Source: Podospora bellae-mahoneyi (taxonomy: Eukaryota; Ascomycota; Sordariomycetes; Sordariales; Podosporaceae). Taken from it: a DNA stretch of 64,000 nt. A program made the translations under genes and the position numbers. The notes under the pieces are model-generated. The model ran no database searches. It was not told where the DNA came from and worked only from the letters and a program-made list of their open reading frames with translations. Positions 44,945-56,286 of the stretch are shown in pieces (within the stretch, counting starts at the first letter, position 1; the number at the start of each line of letters is the position of its first letter). The stretch lies in contig NC_085884.1 of assembly GCF_035222275.1 (NCBI RefSeq), positions 186,001 to 250,000 of the forward strand. Reading direction: 5' to 3'.

Positions 44945-46741
44945 ATGGAGGCTTCTTCTGACTCGAGCTCACCCGCGACTCTTGCTACCGAGCCCCCAAC
45001 CCGCGATCGAGCCAGACTATCCTCCCGGCCTGAACGTCCTTGCGATACCTGTCGCAAGCGCAAGCTGAAATGCGCAAAGGCCCCTGGTCATGAACGATGC
45101 GTTCTATGTATATTCCACGACCGCGACTGCACGTATGAAGATGCGCCTCAGCTGAGGAGGAAAAGAGGCTCCGGTGTCGGACAGCCTTCCCCGGAGACGG
45201 TGGACAGCAGCACCACATCCGGCAAGAGACGGAAAGCTATCACTGAGGATGCCACCCCATCACTCCTCGACCAAGCTCTCGGCCTCCACCGAACGACATA
45301 TTTCAAGTACATTGGCTCGAGTTCTCCCCAGCAAGAGAAGCTAGTCGACATTATACATCAAGTTGGCCCATCACAGGACTGCTTGACCGGCACCAAGTTT
45401 CGTCGTGTTGCGCACCATGTTACCTTCTTGTCCAAGCCCGACCATGATGCGCCCTTGAGCAATGATACAGACCGAGATCTGGAAGCGATAGAGAGCCTAG
45501 TGAGCCCCCACGGGCGAGGTTTGGTGGATTTGTATTTTGGAACAGTGCACCCAAGTTACCCGATCCTCCACAAGGGCGTTTTTATGGAGAAATACAAACG
45601 ATCCTATACCGAGTTTTCGCCTCCGCTTCTCGCGGCCGTGTACCTGCTGGCCATGGACTGGTGGGAGTTTGACCGCGAACTGTCGTCACAGACCAAACCG
45701 GATACCGGCGCCTTGTCACAATGGGCCACCAAGGCGCTGATGGATGTCATGCATCGACCCAGGCTGTCGTCAGCACAAGCTGCGCTCTTGCTGTTGCAGA
45801 GGGCAGGCTGTGACTCATGGATCCTGACGTCCCAGGTTGTTGCCCTGGGTGAGGAGCTAGGATTGCACTTGGACTGCTCCGACTGGAATATTCCTGACTG
45901 GGAGAAGGGTCTTCGCCGCCGCCTTTCCTGGGCCCTTTTTATGCAGGACAAATGGGGGAGTCTCATTCATGGCCGTCCATCCCATATTTCGTCCTCATGC
46001 TGGCAGCTTCCTGACATCACCCTGGATGACTTTCCCGAGTCCGCAGCTGATGACGAGAATAAAGAAGGCAGCAGCGAAGTAGAGAAGGGTCGACTCTTGT
46101 TCATCCATTTGACCAGACTAACCATGATTATGACAGAGGCAAAGGAATGTTTGTATGGACCACACGACACTCGAGTTCAGGCAATTGTCAGATCTGCAGG
46201 CCTTCAGGGGCTGTTGGAGCTCGTCAAGCCTCTTGTTGTCCAGCTGAAGGACTGGATGCACTCTCTCCCACCAGAATTGCGCATGTCTGATATCAAGACG
46301 AGGAAGCTCTGTTCCAACGGCTACCTCCACCTTTCTTACTTTGTGACCGAAATCATTATCCATCGACACATCATCAGCAATCTTGATAGTGCCCCGTCGC
46401 CGCTCATAGCTCTGTGCCGCGATGCTGCGCGGGCCAGACTCGAAAGGGCTGTTGCCTTTGTCGATGCTCTCAAGCCGGAGCATCTCCAGGCGTTTTGGTG
46501 GTTTGCCGCGCCGAAATCTCTGGCCTATATCAGGACGTATGGTGGGCTGCTGTGGGCTACCAGTGCCACGGAAGACGAGGCTGAGTTCTACCGGAAGAAG
46601 CTGGCGGATTTCCGATGGGGGTTGAAGGTCAGGGCAAAGGGGGTGGGGTTCGTGACGGCAGCCTTGAAAGAGATGGAGGAGAGCCTGAGCGAGATTGATA
46701 TGAGTAGGGGTGTGGCTGTCCCTGAGTCGACAGGTGGCTAA
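44945..46741 (+). CDS. Zn2Cys6 transcription factor, Dal81/TamA-like
   Basis: Single exon, 598 residues, ATG at 44945. A Zn2Cys6 binuclear cluster is near the N-terminus: Cys33, 36, 43, 52, 55 and 62 (CX2CX6CX8CX2CX6C), with basic RKRKLK between. After a disordered linker, the fungal transcription factor domain runs from about residue 165 to 520: HPSYPILHKGVFMEKYKRSY, FSPPLLAAVYLLAMDWWEFD, and RRRLSWALFMQDKWGSLIHG. That last block and LLLQRAGCDSWILTSQVVALG look to me like the Dal81/TamA group, which helps induce nitrogen-catabolic genes; I hold this assignment only moderately. It diverges from MCU over 637 bp. In some fungi TamA works without needing its own zinc cluster; here all six Cys are present. 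Confidence 0.88.
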   Translation: MEASSDSSSPATLATEPPTRDRARLSSRPERPCDTCRKRKLKCAKAPGHERCVLCIFHDRDCTYEDAPQLRRKRGSGVGQPSPETVDSSTTSGKRRKAITEDATPSLLDQALGLHRTTYFKYIGSSSPQQEKLVDIIHQVGPSQDCLTGTKFRRVAHHVTFLSKPDHDAPLSNDTDRDLEAIESLVSPHGRGLVDLYFGTVHPSYPILHKGVFMEKYKRSYTEFSPPLLAAVYLLAMDWWEFDRELSSQTKPDTGALSQWATKALMDVMHRPRLSSAQAALLLLQRAGCDSWILTSQVVALGEELGLHLDCSDWNIPDWEKGLRRRLSWALFMQDKWGSLIHGRPSHISSSCWQLPDITLDDFPESAADDENKEGSSEVEKGRLLFIHLTRLTMIMTEAKECLYGPHDTRVQAIVRSAGLQGLLELVKPLVVQLKDWMHSLPPELRMSDIKTRKLCSNGYLHLSYFVTEIIIHRHIISNLDSAPSPLIALCRDAARARLERAVAFVDALKPEHLQAFWWFAAPKSLAYIRTYGGLLWATSATEDEAEFYRKKLADFRWGLKVRAKGVGFVTAALKEMEESLSEIDMSRGVAVPESTGG

Positions 46742-49700
46742 ATTTATGGCTTTGTGAAAGCGATGTGGCGGCAGGACTGGGAGCTCTCGTGGTGCCTTGT
46801 ATGACTGCAGATTTCAGTTTGGTTTGTCGGTTTGATCTGGATGGTTATCCCTCCAGTATGCTGGACAAGTTGTACATCATGACTTTGCCCCATTTGCAAA
46901 AACAGTCATCCATGTATGTCCCTGACATCTAGCACCGTCGCCGAGAGCTCTTGTATTCCGTCTGAGAACCAAAAAAATCATCATGGAAGATGGCACAAAT
47001 AGCACCAGCAGCGGCTAGGTACTTCGACTTGTCGGGTCGAGCTGAACCAATTGAGTAAAGAAGTACTTTTTCTGTTGAAAAGGGGTAACGTGATGTAGTT
47101 GAGAGGGTATAATGTGTCAATGTTTAAATGGTAATACACCAGATATTTTAGACTGTGAGATATAGCCGAGGAAAGAAAAGGAATATAACTGCTGATTTCA
47201 GGCTCTTGGCATATGAGGGAGTTGACCTGCGTACTTGTTGACTGAACGGACTGGTTTGCTCTTGACAGCTCTAACGCTCACGGTCGAAACCTTGCCTTTG
47301 CAGGTAGACGATAGGGGATAGCAGATCTGTGAGCAAGTGGATTATGGAGCTCCGGGCTCCCTAGGTGGACTGATATGGCTGGTATATAGAGTGACGATAT
47401 TGATTGAGGTATCAGACGTGTCTTGGACGTACTAGATTCCGTTATCAACCATCTCAGCTGCTGAATGATAATGATTGGCCTATAATATCCTCATCATCAT
47501 ATCCGTGTATACTATCTGTATCATCTCCAAGATTTCTTGGGGGTAATAAGGCCCCGCCGAGACCTCCAAGACACCACTCGAGTTGACAGGCAAGGTGAGG
47601 TCAAAATGACTCTTGCATCAAGTACATCCATCCGTACATCATATCTCTTCGCGACAGCCCTGTATATGCCGCAGGAGATTGCCAGATGGGTTGGATTGGA
47701 CGGATTGCTTTGCTTTGTGGCTCTGTGGGGAATACACCGATGCATCCCTCGGTTCAGCGGCAGGAAGGAAAGACGAAGCTATCGAACAAGGGGAAGCGTG
47801 GGATGGATTGTGGATCAAGCTGGCCAAGCGAGCATGTTGCGGTCTGCGAGATTGTGTGGACTTTGTTCCCTCTGCCCTGTAGGGTTGGAGAACGGTAAAT
47901 AAAAACGGTCGAGCATGGTTGAAGGGTGCCATCGCAAGCGGGTCGAGAACCACGGCAACCAATGTCACTCCAGGTCAGACGGGACAGTTGGATTTTTTCT
48001 CCCATGTCGGTCATCCAGGATTATTATTCTTTGCGTAACAAAGTACCGGAGAGTTGCCCTTGTTGAGAAAAAAAGAGAGGCTAAAGCTGTCGGAAGACGA
48101 ACCTGGCCATTATGTCATTTTCTCACCTTTGTTATTGCTACCATTCTTAACAAACCCCTGAAAACCTGTATCAAACACACAGCTCTCGGTGGAGGAGAGA
48201 GCGCGGGGGGATAACTGCCGCGTTTCACCCGTGGGGAGACAGGGCAAATGTGGATTTGTCTCCGTATACCGTCCTCCGACTGGTCCTCCCACATCATTTC
48301 CGACCATGGTGAGGTTGGAGCTTGCGTCGGATGGCCAGTCGATGGCAACGAAACAGTTTGATCGGGGATACAGACAGGTCGGCGATCTTCTGAGTATTTG
48401 GCCTGGGGGATTTGTCTAGTCTGAACTAGCACCGAGATGACGTCCCGCTGACCCCCCACTCAAGAGACCAGCATCCGGACAGGGCTGTCGTAGTGTAAAT
48501 TTCAGCGGATAATGCCGATATCGTAGAGTCGTAAGGGGAGGATATCGGGCTGGTTGCTCCGTGTATCGACTCCGTATCGGCCTTGTTCCTAGTCGCCGAG
48601 GCGAAATCCTAGACGGCGTCGAAGATATCGCCAACAGCGGCCAGACAACAAATCACAGAGCCGCGGCCGGGTTGTGGTGACTTGGGAGAGATGCGGGGCA
48701 TCCACCATGGTCAAATGCCGAGCGTCCGTGAACTTTTTGGCGCGGTGAGCAGCGGATCTTGGCGCGAGTCCAGGCGCACGTTTGGGGAAGCACAGCAACA
48801 CGCCATCTCATGTCCAGCTCTAGAATATGCTATGTCCTATAGATATATAGGTAAGACACGAACACGAAGAGAGCTGACAAGTTAGTGTACTGTGCATACC
48901 TATCTCCAGAGGCAACAGAGCGAGATAAGGACTGGAGGAGGCGTGTCGCTTGCGAGCACAAAAACGCTCACCTTCAGCCTCGGGATGTGTCACGGCCCCG
49001 ATAGGACAAGGATACCCTAGCCGTGACATATCCCCCAGTGGACACACTGACCCAATAAGCATTGATCCTCAGCAACGGAGAATGGCCCTAGCTCGCTGAC
49101 GAACTTGTGGTAGGGCTGAGATTCTGCCCTGCGTGCCTTGCACAGAAGCCACCGAAAACGCCATCCCCCTCTTTTCCATCACAACTCATCACAGTACGAA
49201 TCGTTTGGAGTCAACCAACACTATCCCAGCACCGTCACGGGCAGCATGCTCTCTCACACCGAACTGTATCCTCGTTTGGTACCTACTCCATTCCGATCAT
49301 GTACATCGGTTGGGTTCTGGCCGCCGTATCAGGTTGTTGGTGACACAAGATCAGATTTCGTCTGATGAGAATTGCCGTCGGGATGACATGACAGACAGCA
49401 CAGATGAGTAAGCCCGGCTGGCTGGCTTCCAAGCTGGAAGCAAGGTCAAGCTCCGAGGCCCCCAAATATCCCATCCATACGGCCGGTGTCGAGTGGCGAG
49501 AAGCGGTTGATAGTGCTTGCTGTGCCTTTTGTACTCCTGAAGCTGAAAACTGCTGAGAACATGGACATGGCGGTGAGGGCGGTGAGAATGAAGCTCTTCC
49601 ACAAATGATCAGGTAAGCGAGTGCGAGACACCAACCTTTAGTATAGGGCGGCGACGGGCCGCAGATTCTTGCCCCGTTGTTTCGTGGTGACGATGAGATA

Positions 49701-51289
49701 CACTTACGAGCAGAGCAAAGCAAAGCGAAGCCCCGCTCGACGGTCCCGTCATCACGATCGCCACGGTACCATCTGTGGTTTCTTAATCCTGTTGCGGGCC
49801 GGCTTGGACGGGAAGCCAACGGCTGGCAAAAATACCAACGTGGTACGGGGACGGTTGCCCGCAACCCTACAGGGCAGACTGCCGCCCGCCCTCCAGTGCC
49901 TCCGTATCTCTGTAAAAACGGGCGAGACGCCCTGGCCTGGTCAAAGGAAGGGGGGGTGGGCGATAATTATCCCTGCCATCTCTCTCGCCGTGTTTCCCTC
50001 AGTCGTGTCCGTTTTGTTGTTTTATACCTATTGCCGACTTTGGAAATCCGAGTGTGGTGTGGACAGTGTGGTGTGTGTGGTGGGGAGCTGGTGGACGGAC
50101 GCACAAGCTGACTCGGGTCTCCTGGGCCCTATCCAAACAGGCTAGTCTGAGGGAATCTCATCCAACGAGCCCCGATCTGTCTCGCTGGGCGGGGTGACGA
50201 CGAGGTGAGACACGGGCGGGTGACTGTGATGAAAAAGCAATAGGGCTGAAGCCTAGTGTTGTGTAGTGTACAGTAGCAAGGTCCGGGCCTTGAAGAATGG
50301 AATGAATATACATACAATCAACTGTCAGACTGACACGACCGAGAAAGCCGACGGTGATTTCTTGCTGATCTCCTGCTAGATGTGTGTGATCAGAGGGCAG
50401 CTGTCATCACCGGCCACTGTCGGCACACAACCGAGTGCAACCATAAGGAAGGTATCCAGAGAGATGTCCTCCTCAGCTGGTCCTAGAAGAAAGCATGGAA
50501 GGAAAAGACCAAGACACGGCCATGCCCAGCTCGTCCAGGGCGACATTAGTTTGGACTCCCAAGTTCGACGCCGTCTCAAGTATTGGGTAATACCTCACCG
50601 CTGGCCCTCTTTTTGAGACATGGGAGAACCCTCGACCCGACTCGCCATGGCGCCAAAACCGTGCGACAGAAGCCCACAAGGCACAACACCACAATTTCCA
50701 GTTCCTTTCTCCTTCAGGCGCGCACTGTCAAAGACCGCCCATCCTGCCGTGCCTGCCACCCATGCCCCCGCTCTCCAGCCCAGGGCTAGGTACCTCCACT
50801 ACCTACCTAATCAATGCTCTCACCCCCCTCCCCCCCGGGCTCTCGAATACCTCCCCGGTCACCTACCGTACCAATCAATCACCCCCCGGGCCCCCCTCCC
50901 CTCTCCCGCTCCCATCTCCATTATTCTCCAGGGGCCCATCCATTATCCATTACGGAGTATCCATCCATCTGTTGAAATGCTACCGCTACCGCTGCCGCAT
51001 CGAGAGCTCTGATCTCCCTTCCAATGTTCTGTTGATAATATTTTTTATTTTTATCTCTTTTTTATTTTCTATTTTGTTTTTCCGCCTTCACTGCTCCTCC
51101 TTACCTCCCTGACATTAGGTAGTACTACTAGGCTGGCAGACGGATTGAGCTCGCGCCTACCTTACAGAGTACCCTTACCAACAACACAGCCAATCCCTCC
51201 GATCCCTCCAATCCCCCTCTCCGAGTTGCACCTGAGAGTGCATCGGCAACACCGAGGCCTCTCTCTCTGTCTCTTTCTGTCTCTGTCTC

Positions 51290-51323
<34 letters not shown>

Positions 51324-51579
51324 CCCTGTCTCCTGTTCCCTGTCTCCTGTCTCCTATCTCTCGCGCGCGCGCTCGCCCGCTCTGGACGGCCACCAGCAAT
51401 CATTGTTTCTTGCTGCTTGACGGAAGCTTGGTTTCAGCTGCCGCTCTCTTCAAAACCAAGGCGGTGGCAAGGCTGAGGTGTCGAACCACTGGCCCTGTGG
51501 TTCAGCTGTTCAGGTCCTTGGTAGCCCCCAGGGACGTCATCTCTCGAGCTCGAGTCGACCATCAATACGAGCAAAAACC
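46742..51579. other. 4.8-kb gene-free stretch
   Basis: No reading frame with convincing coding features on either strand; the longest minus-strand frame (49283-49864) is Cys/Pro/Ser-rich and has no neighbours that extend it. The right end is a long pyrimidine-rich leader (from about 50750) for the C2H2 gene, containing a 7-bp minisatellite. The part from 46900 to 47500 is richer in A+T than the flanks but shows no inverted or direct terminal repeats. Confidence 0.45.
51291..51360. repeat. 7-bp minisatellite (CTGTCTC)10
   Basis: Ten adjacent 7-bp units, seven exact and three with one or two changes, about 220 bp upstream of the C2H2 gene start, in its presumed leader; a short CG alternation (TCGCGCGCGCGC) follows at once. 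Confidence 0.92.
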
Positions 51580-53660
51580 ATGGCTGCCATTCCCATTCAG
51601 GCCCCGTCGCGACACGGGCCAAGAGACACTATGAACAGCGGGCCGCTACCGTCTTTATCAGGCCGCGATGGCGGATTCCCTCCAGGTCCCTTTGCGCCCA
51701 TGTCCCATCGCATCCCATTTAACGACAACCTCTCGCCCTCGGCTGCTTCGAATCCCATGGCGATACGCAACAGAGACACCGACTTCGCACCTCCACCGCT
51801 TCCTCCACCGCGCCTGGTGCCCATCAACGGACCCATCGACCCAAAGGAGCATTTAAAGTGGGAGGGAATGCGGAAGAGCGACACCAACTATGACGGGAGC
51901 GTAGATAGCGGTTTGGGCATGAGCCCCCACGACTTTCGCAGACGCGACTCGGACTACGACGAGACATACCACAGCTATGGCTCCAACAGGTAGCTTCCCC
52001 CTTTGGATTCTGTAATAGAGGTCCAAGGAGCGCAATCGCTAACAGTGTAAACAAAACACACAGATCTACGACCCTCCCATCCTTCAGCGCAATCAGCCAG
52101 ACCATGAAGAGCTTCCGTCCAAGCCACGAGGCCATTGACAGTTCCATGCTCAACAGGCTCAACAGGCCCACCATACGCCGCTCCGGTCTCAGCACATCCC
52201 ACAACGAACTCCCACCCCCTCGCGCCCATCACGCTGACCTTTCGACGCTATCTCTTCCCCACAGGTCCAAGCAGCCCTTCCTCGATATTGGTTACAGCAG
52301 GTCCCCCATGTCGGCTACGTCGCCTGGACCTTCGCCGTTTGGCCACCCGGGACCTATGGATTACCGATCTCCACTGAGTGCCGCTGATAGTATCGACCTT
52401 GAGCGCTCCCCGCGCTCGCACAGGCTGCACAGCACACAGTCCATGACGGACAGTGAAGGACCAGGTCTCTCGCACGGCGGGCATGATTACGAGGGGCGCG
52501 ACGAGGATGTGGATTTTCCCATGGAGGAAACTACGCGGATGCGCAGGCTAAAAATAGAAGACCCCTGGAGGGAAAGGGAGCGCGAGAGGGAAAGCTACCA
52601 GCCGGGTCAGAAGCGTCGTGCATCGTCGCCCCCAAGCGACGATGTGCCCATGGCGAGCGATTCTATGCGGTGGCCTGGCCGGGATGGGTCCGGCATCTCG
52701 CGCGGATCCCCCACACCCAGGCTGCTCTCTATGCCTCAAAATTCCACCTTGGGAGGCAGATCCCCTGTGAGTCGCAGCGGAAGCTACAGCAGTAATCTCA
52801 CGACGAGTAGCATGACGCTGGGCCGTCGTTCGCCGGGACTGAGCCCCAGCGGTCTCTCGCCGACGGATCCGATGAACTGCGGCAGCCCCTACGGCACACC
52901 GCTCAGCATGACGGCTGGCTCGCCCAGGTCGGCAATCGGGATGGGCCTGGGGCGGTCAGCGGCCGCTGCGGCACAGCAGCCGACGGGAAGAATCGCGCTG
53001 GTCCCCCCCAGAAAGGTGGCCGAGATGCCCAAAAACACCAATGGCAGCAGCCTGGCCGCTAAGCTCAAGGGCCCTTACATGTGCGAATGCTGTCCCAAGA
53101 AGCCCAAGAAGTTTGAGACGGAAGAGGAGCTCCGGTATGGTTTTTTTCTTTTCTAACAAAAAAAATTGCCTTTTTTTTTTTTTTTTTTGGATGAAACACA
53201 GCATGCTGATCGAGCTTACAGCACACACGAGGCTGAAAAGCAATATGAATGCACCTTTTGTGGAAACCGCTTCAAGAACAAGAATGAGGCCGAGAGACAT
53301 CAAAACTCTCTACACGTGCGTCGGCATTCTTGGTCTTGTTCAGCCCTGACGGGCTACGAGCGGGCCTTCCACGACAGCACGGCAACACCGGGTGAAGCCG
53401 ACACGTGCGGATACTGCGGAAAGGAGTTTGGACGCAACGGGCCAAGCGCCAGCGTCACCGACGAGGACTGGGAGAAGCGGATTCGCCATCTCCAGGATGT
53501 CCACAAATTCCGCGAGTGCAATGCCAGCAAGAAGTTCTACCGGGCCGACCACTTTCGGCAGCATCTCAAGCACAGCCACGCCGGCACCAGTGGCAAGTGG
53601 ACGAATATGCTCGAGAACGCGTGCATGATCGAAGAAGACGGTGTGAGTGTTGGTAGATGA
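51580..53660 (+). CDS. C2H2 zinc finger protein with disordered N-terminus
   Basis: Exons 51580-51989, 52064-53134 and 53222-53660; introns 74 and 87 bp; 639 residues. The first 440 residues are Ser/Pro/Arg-rich and disordered, with phosphorylation-type SP sites and a RERERERE stretch. Fingers start close to the second splice: CECCPKKPKKFETEEELR joins THEAEKQYECTFCGNRF, then one canonical finger (C-X2-C-X12-H-X4-H) ending in RHQNSLH, a stretched finger beginning CGYCGKEF with a long loop, and a degenerate one (CNASKKFYRADHF) short of one Cys. Probably a DNA-binding regulator in the nucleus; target unknown. The second intron carries a 19-T tract before its acceptor. A GTGAGT at 53643 could be a further donor that would replace the last few residues by a short alternative end. 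Confidence 0.8.
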
Positions 53661-54993
53661 GGGACGGGGCCATCAGTATGGGAATAAAGCGGGAAGGATC
53701 AAAACAGGGCAGATTGCCGGGCCGGGAAAATCTCTGATGGGACGGGTCGACCAGTGACAGCATCAGAAGGCCCTTTTTACCACCTAGTGGCGTCAGGGTC
53801 AAGGTCGGACGCACTTCGGGTTTTCCATTCAGGACACGCGGTGTGGCGGACCTCTCTTCGTCTGCGCCAAGTCGGGGCAGCATGGAGCGGGACCTTCGCA
53901 GAACGGGGCCTATTTGGGTTAAATTGATCAGAGGAAAGGAGGGCAGATACGGCGCACTTCAACCGTCAAACCGGGCCAAAACACGGCAAACATGCAGGCT
54001 GTCAGCCCTCCTCTCTGTATGTATGGCTTCCAGATATCGCTCACGAGCAGGGCCCCACACCACCACCACCACCCTCTTGTTTACCAATGGCACGTTGACC
54101 AGCGTCTGCATGGCAGCTTCTCTTGCAGATGGCTGGATGCTGTCGTCAGGCCTTGTTTTTTTCCGACCCCAACGGTCTGGTTGAACCTTGGCCAGAGGGC
54201 TATGCAGGGCTTCACACCACTCTTGGCAGAAAGGAAGGGAGGGGGGGGGCGGTTACGACGAGCCGAGGACAGGCAGTTTTACGTGATGACGACAAATGAA
54301 TCTCATGTCCAGTTTTCTGCTTTTTACACATTTTTTCTCCCTTCAAGCCTGGCTGGCTGTCTGTCTTGGCGCATCGTGGGAGTGGAAGGGGGATGTTGCT
54401 TATCACGAGTACATTTGGGCGGAAGGGGATTTGTCATTTTTGTCATTTGATCAAGCATTTACCATCACGTACATTTTGTTCTTGGCAGCATTGATGGGGA
54501 AAAGCGTGAGGATCGATACCAGGGGCGAATGAGATAGGTGTATATCGTACATACATACCGTTGGTCTTTTATCTGTTATTACGAAGAGTTCAAAGAGTAA
54601 TTCATGATCCACTGTTCTATCATCACTTTTCGGAAAAGAAGAAGCGGAAACGGGAGGATTTGTGAGGGGCCCACTTTGGAACTTTTCAGGGGTCCAGAAG
54701 AGGTGGTGCCGAGAGGGGGCCGCTAAACCTTACCAGGCGCCGCCGCCGCTGTACGCCGCTTTGGGGCTGTCAGTTGTGCGGCCTGCCCCGCATTTTTCCC
54801 TTCAGTGAGCGAACTGACGACTGCGGGGCAGAAAAATCCACGATCGATCCACCCGAAACCGCCATCTACCAATATAGCAGCAAACCACATCGATACAGCA
54901 AATCTCAATCACACGCCGAATGGGTCTTTGTTGTCATAAAAATAACTTTGCGCCGCATCAACCAAACATATCGACAACAGAAAGCGACGACAC
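53661..54993. other. Gene-free stretch between C2H2 gene and Yvh1 homologue
   Basis: 1.3 kb that holds the 3' end of the C2H2 gene and the 5' region of the phosphatase gene; nothing else supported. Confidence 0.45.
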
Positions 54994-55055
54994 ATGGTGC
55001 TGAGCAGGATAAACGGCTCGGAAGAGCTGTTTGTGGGAGGGTAAACCTTTCCTTT

Positions 55056-55139
<84 letters not shown>

Positions 55140-56286
55140 TGTTTGAAATTCACAGACTGACGTTCTCGGCCTCGACAGCATCTTCGGCGTCACACGCCCC
55201 CGCCTCATCACCGAGCATAAAATCACCCACGTCCTCTCCGTCATCAAATACTCGCTCGACAGCCTCCAAAATGAAGCCTACCGATCCCTGCAGCACATGT
55301 CCATCGACATTGATGACATGGACGACCAGGATATCCTGGTGCATCTGCCCAAGATGGTGAGGTTTATCCAGCGGGGGTTATACGGACACGACTACACCGA
55401 GGAGAAGCAGCAACAACAACAAGAACAACAAGAACAACAACAACAACAACAGCAACAAGAAGAAGAAGAAGAAGGGGCGGCAAAGGGAGCGGTGCTGGTT
55501 CACTGCGCCATGGGGAAATCCAGGTCTGTCACGGCCATAGTGGCGTATTTGTTATGGAAACATCCACATCGGTTTGGGCTTGGGAAGGGGGCGGTTGATG
55601 CCAAGGAGGCGGTCGCAAAGGCGGTGCAGTGGGTGAGGGGGACGCGGCCGATTGCTGAGCCGAACGAGGGGTTTATGGAGCAGTTGGAGCTGTGGGTTGA
55701 GATGGGGTGTCCGGCCGGGAGTGATGATGCGGTGGAGAAGGAGGCCAAGTATCAGAGGTGGTTGTATAAGAAGGAGGTGGAGACGGCCGCGGCGGTGGGG
55801 AGGGCGCCGGATTGGATCCGGTTTGAGGACGAGGAGGCTGAAAAGGAGCAACAGAAACAAGACGAAGAGGGAGGAGGGGGGGCGTTTGAGTTGAGGTGTA
55901 AGAAGTGTCGCAGGAGGCTGGCGACGGAGCCGTTTGTTGTGCCGCATCAAGGCAGGGGGAATAAGGCCAAGGAGGATTGCCCGCACTACTTTGTGGAGGC
56001 CTTGTCATGGATGAGGGATACACTTGAGCTGGGGGAACTGGAAGGGAGACTCAACTGCCCGCATCCAAAGTGCGGGTCATCAGTTGGGAGGTATTCCTGG
56101 AGGGGTTTCAAGTGCAGCTGCGGGGACTGGGTAGCCCCGGCCTTTTCCCTGCAGCAGAGCAAGGTTGACAAGGTCGCCGTGATGGGCGCAGGGAAGAATG
56201 GCACGGCCGGAGCGAACGAGATAGCGAGCCGGATGGCTGCGCTGGGAATACGGATGCCTCCGGGGCAGAGGGCAGAGAACCTTTGA
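54994..56286 (+). CDS. yvh1: Dual-specificity phosphatase, Yvh1 type
   Basis: Exons 54994-55040 and 55179-56286 with a 138-bp intron, the longest in the window; 384 residues. Of two acceptors, the one at 55178 restores the frame and gives SEELFVGGIFGVTRPRL, the family-like start; the earlier CACAG at 55155 does not. The active site HCAMGKSRS has the nucleophile Cys125 and Arg130. A 27-residue Gln/Glu insertion at about 92-118 lies between the acid-loop region and the active site. The C-terminal 130 residues have the paired zinc-binding cysteines of Yvh1 (CKKC, then CPHPKC and CSCGDW). In yeast Yvh1 acts in late assembly of the 60S ribosome, where the zinc part suffices, and in growth and sporulation; a similar role is inferred. 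Confidence 0.9.
55059..55143. repeat. Compound (CT)n-(GT)n microsatellite inside an intron
   Basis: About 32 CT units, broken twice by a G, running directly into about 10 GT units. The tract fills nearly two thirds of intron 1 of the Yvh1 homologue and ends about 35 bp before the acceptor at 55178. Confidence 0.95.
55408..55473 (+). repeat. Glutamine/glutamate-coding triplet repeat
   Basis: CAA/CAG-rich triplets with scattered GAA, followed by a run of GAA/GAG, within exon 2 of the Yvh1 homologue; encodes a Gln-rich then Glu-rich insertion of about 22 residues. Confidence 0.92.

Noticed and set aside
46900-47500. A+T-rich patch as a decayed transposon
   Set aside because: No terminal repeats, no target duplication and no relict coding sequence found.
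49283-49864. Minus-strand frame of 193 codons in the 4.8-kb gap
   Set aside because: No convincing start, Cys/Pro/Ser-rich, no homologous-looking block.
55041-55155. Shorter intron in the Yvh1 gene ending at the first CACAG
   Set aside because: It puts the following exon out of frame; the acceptor 23 bp further on restores it.
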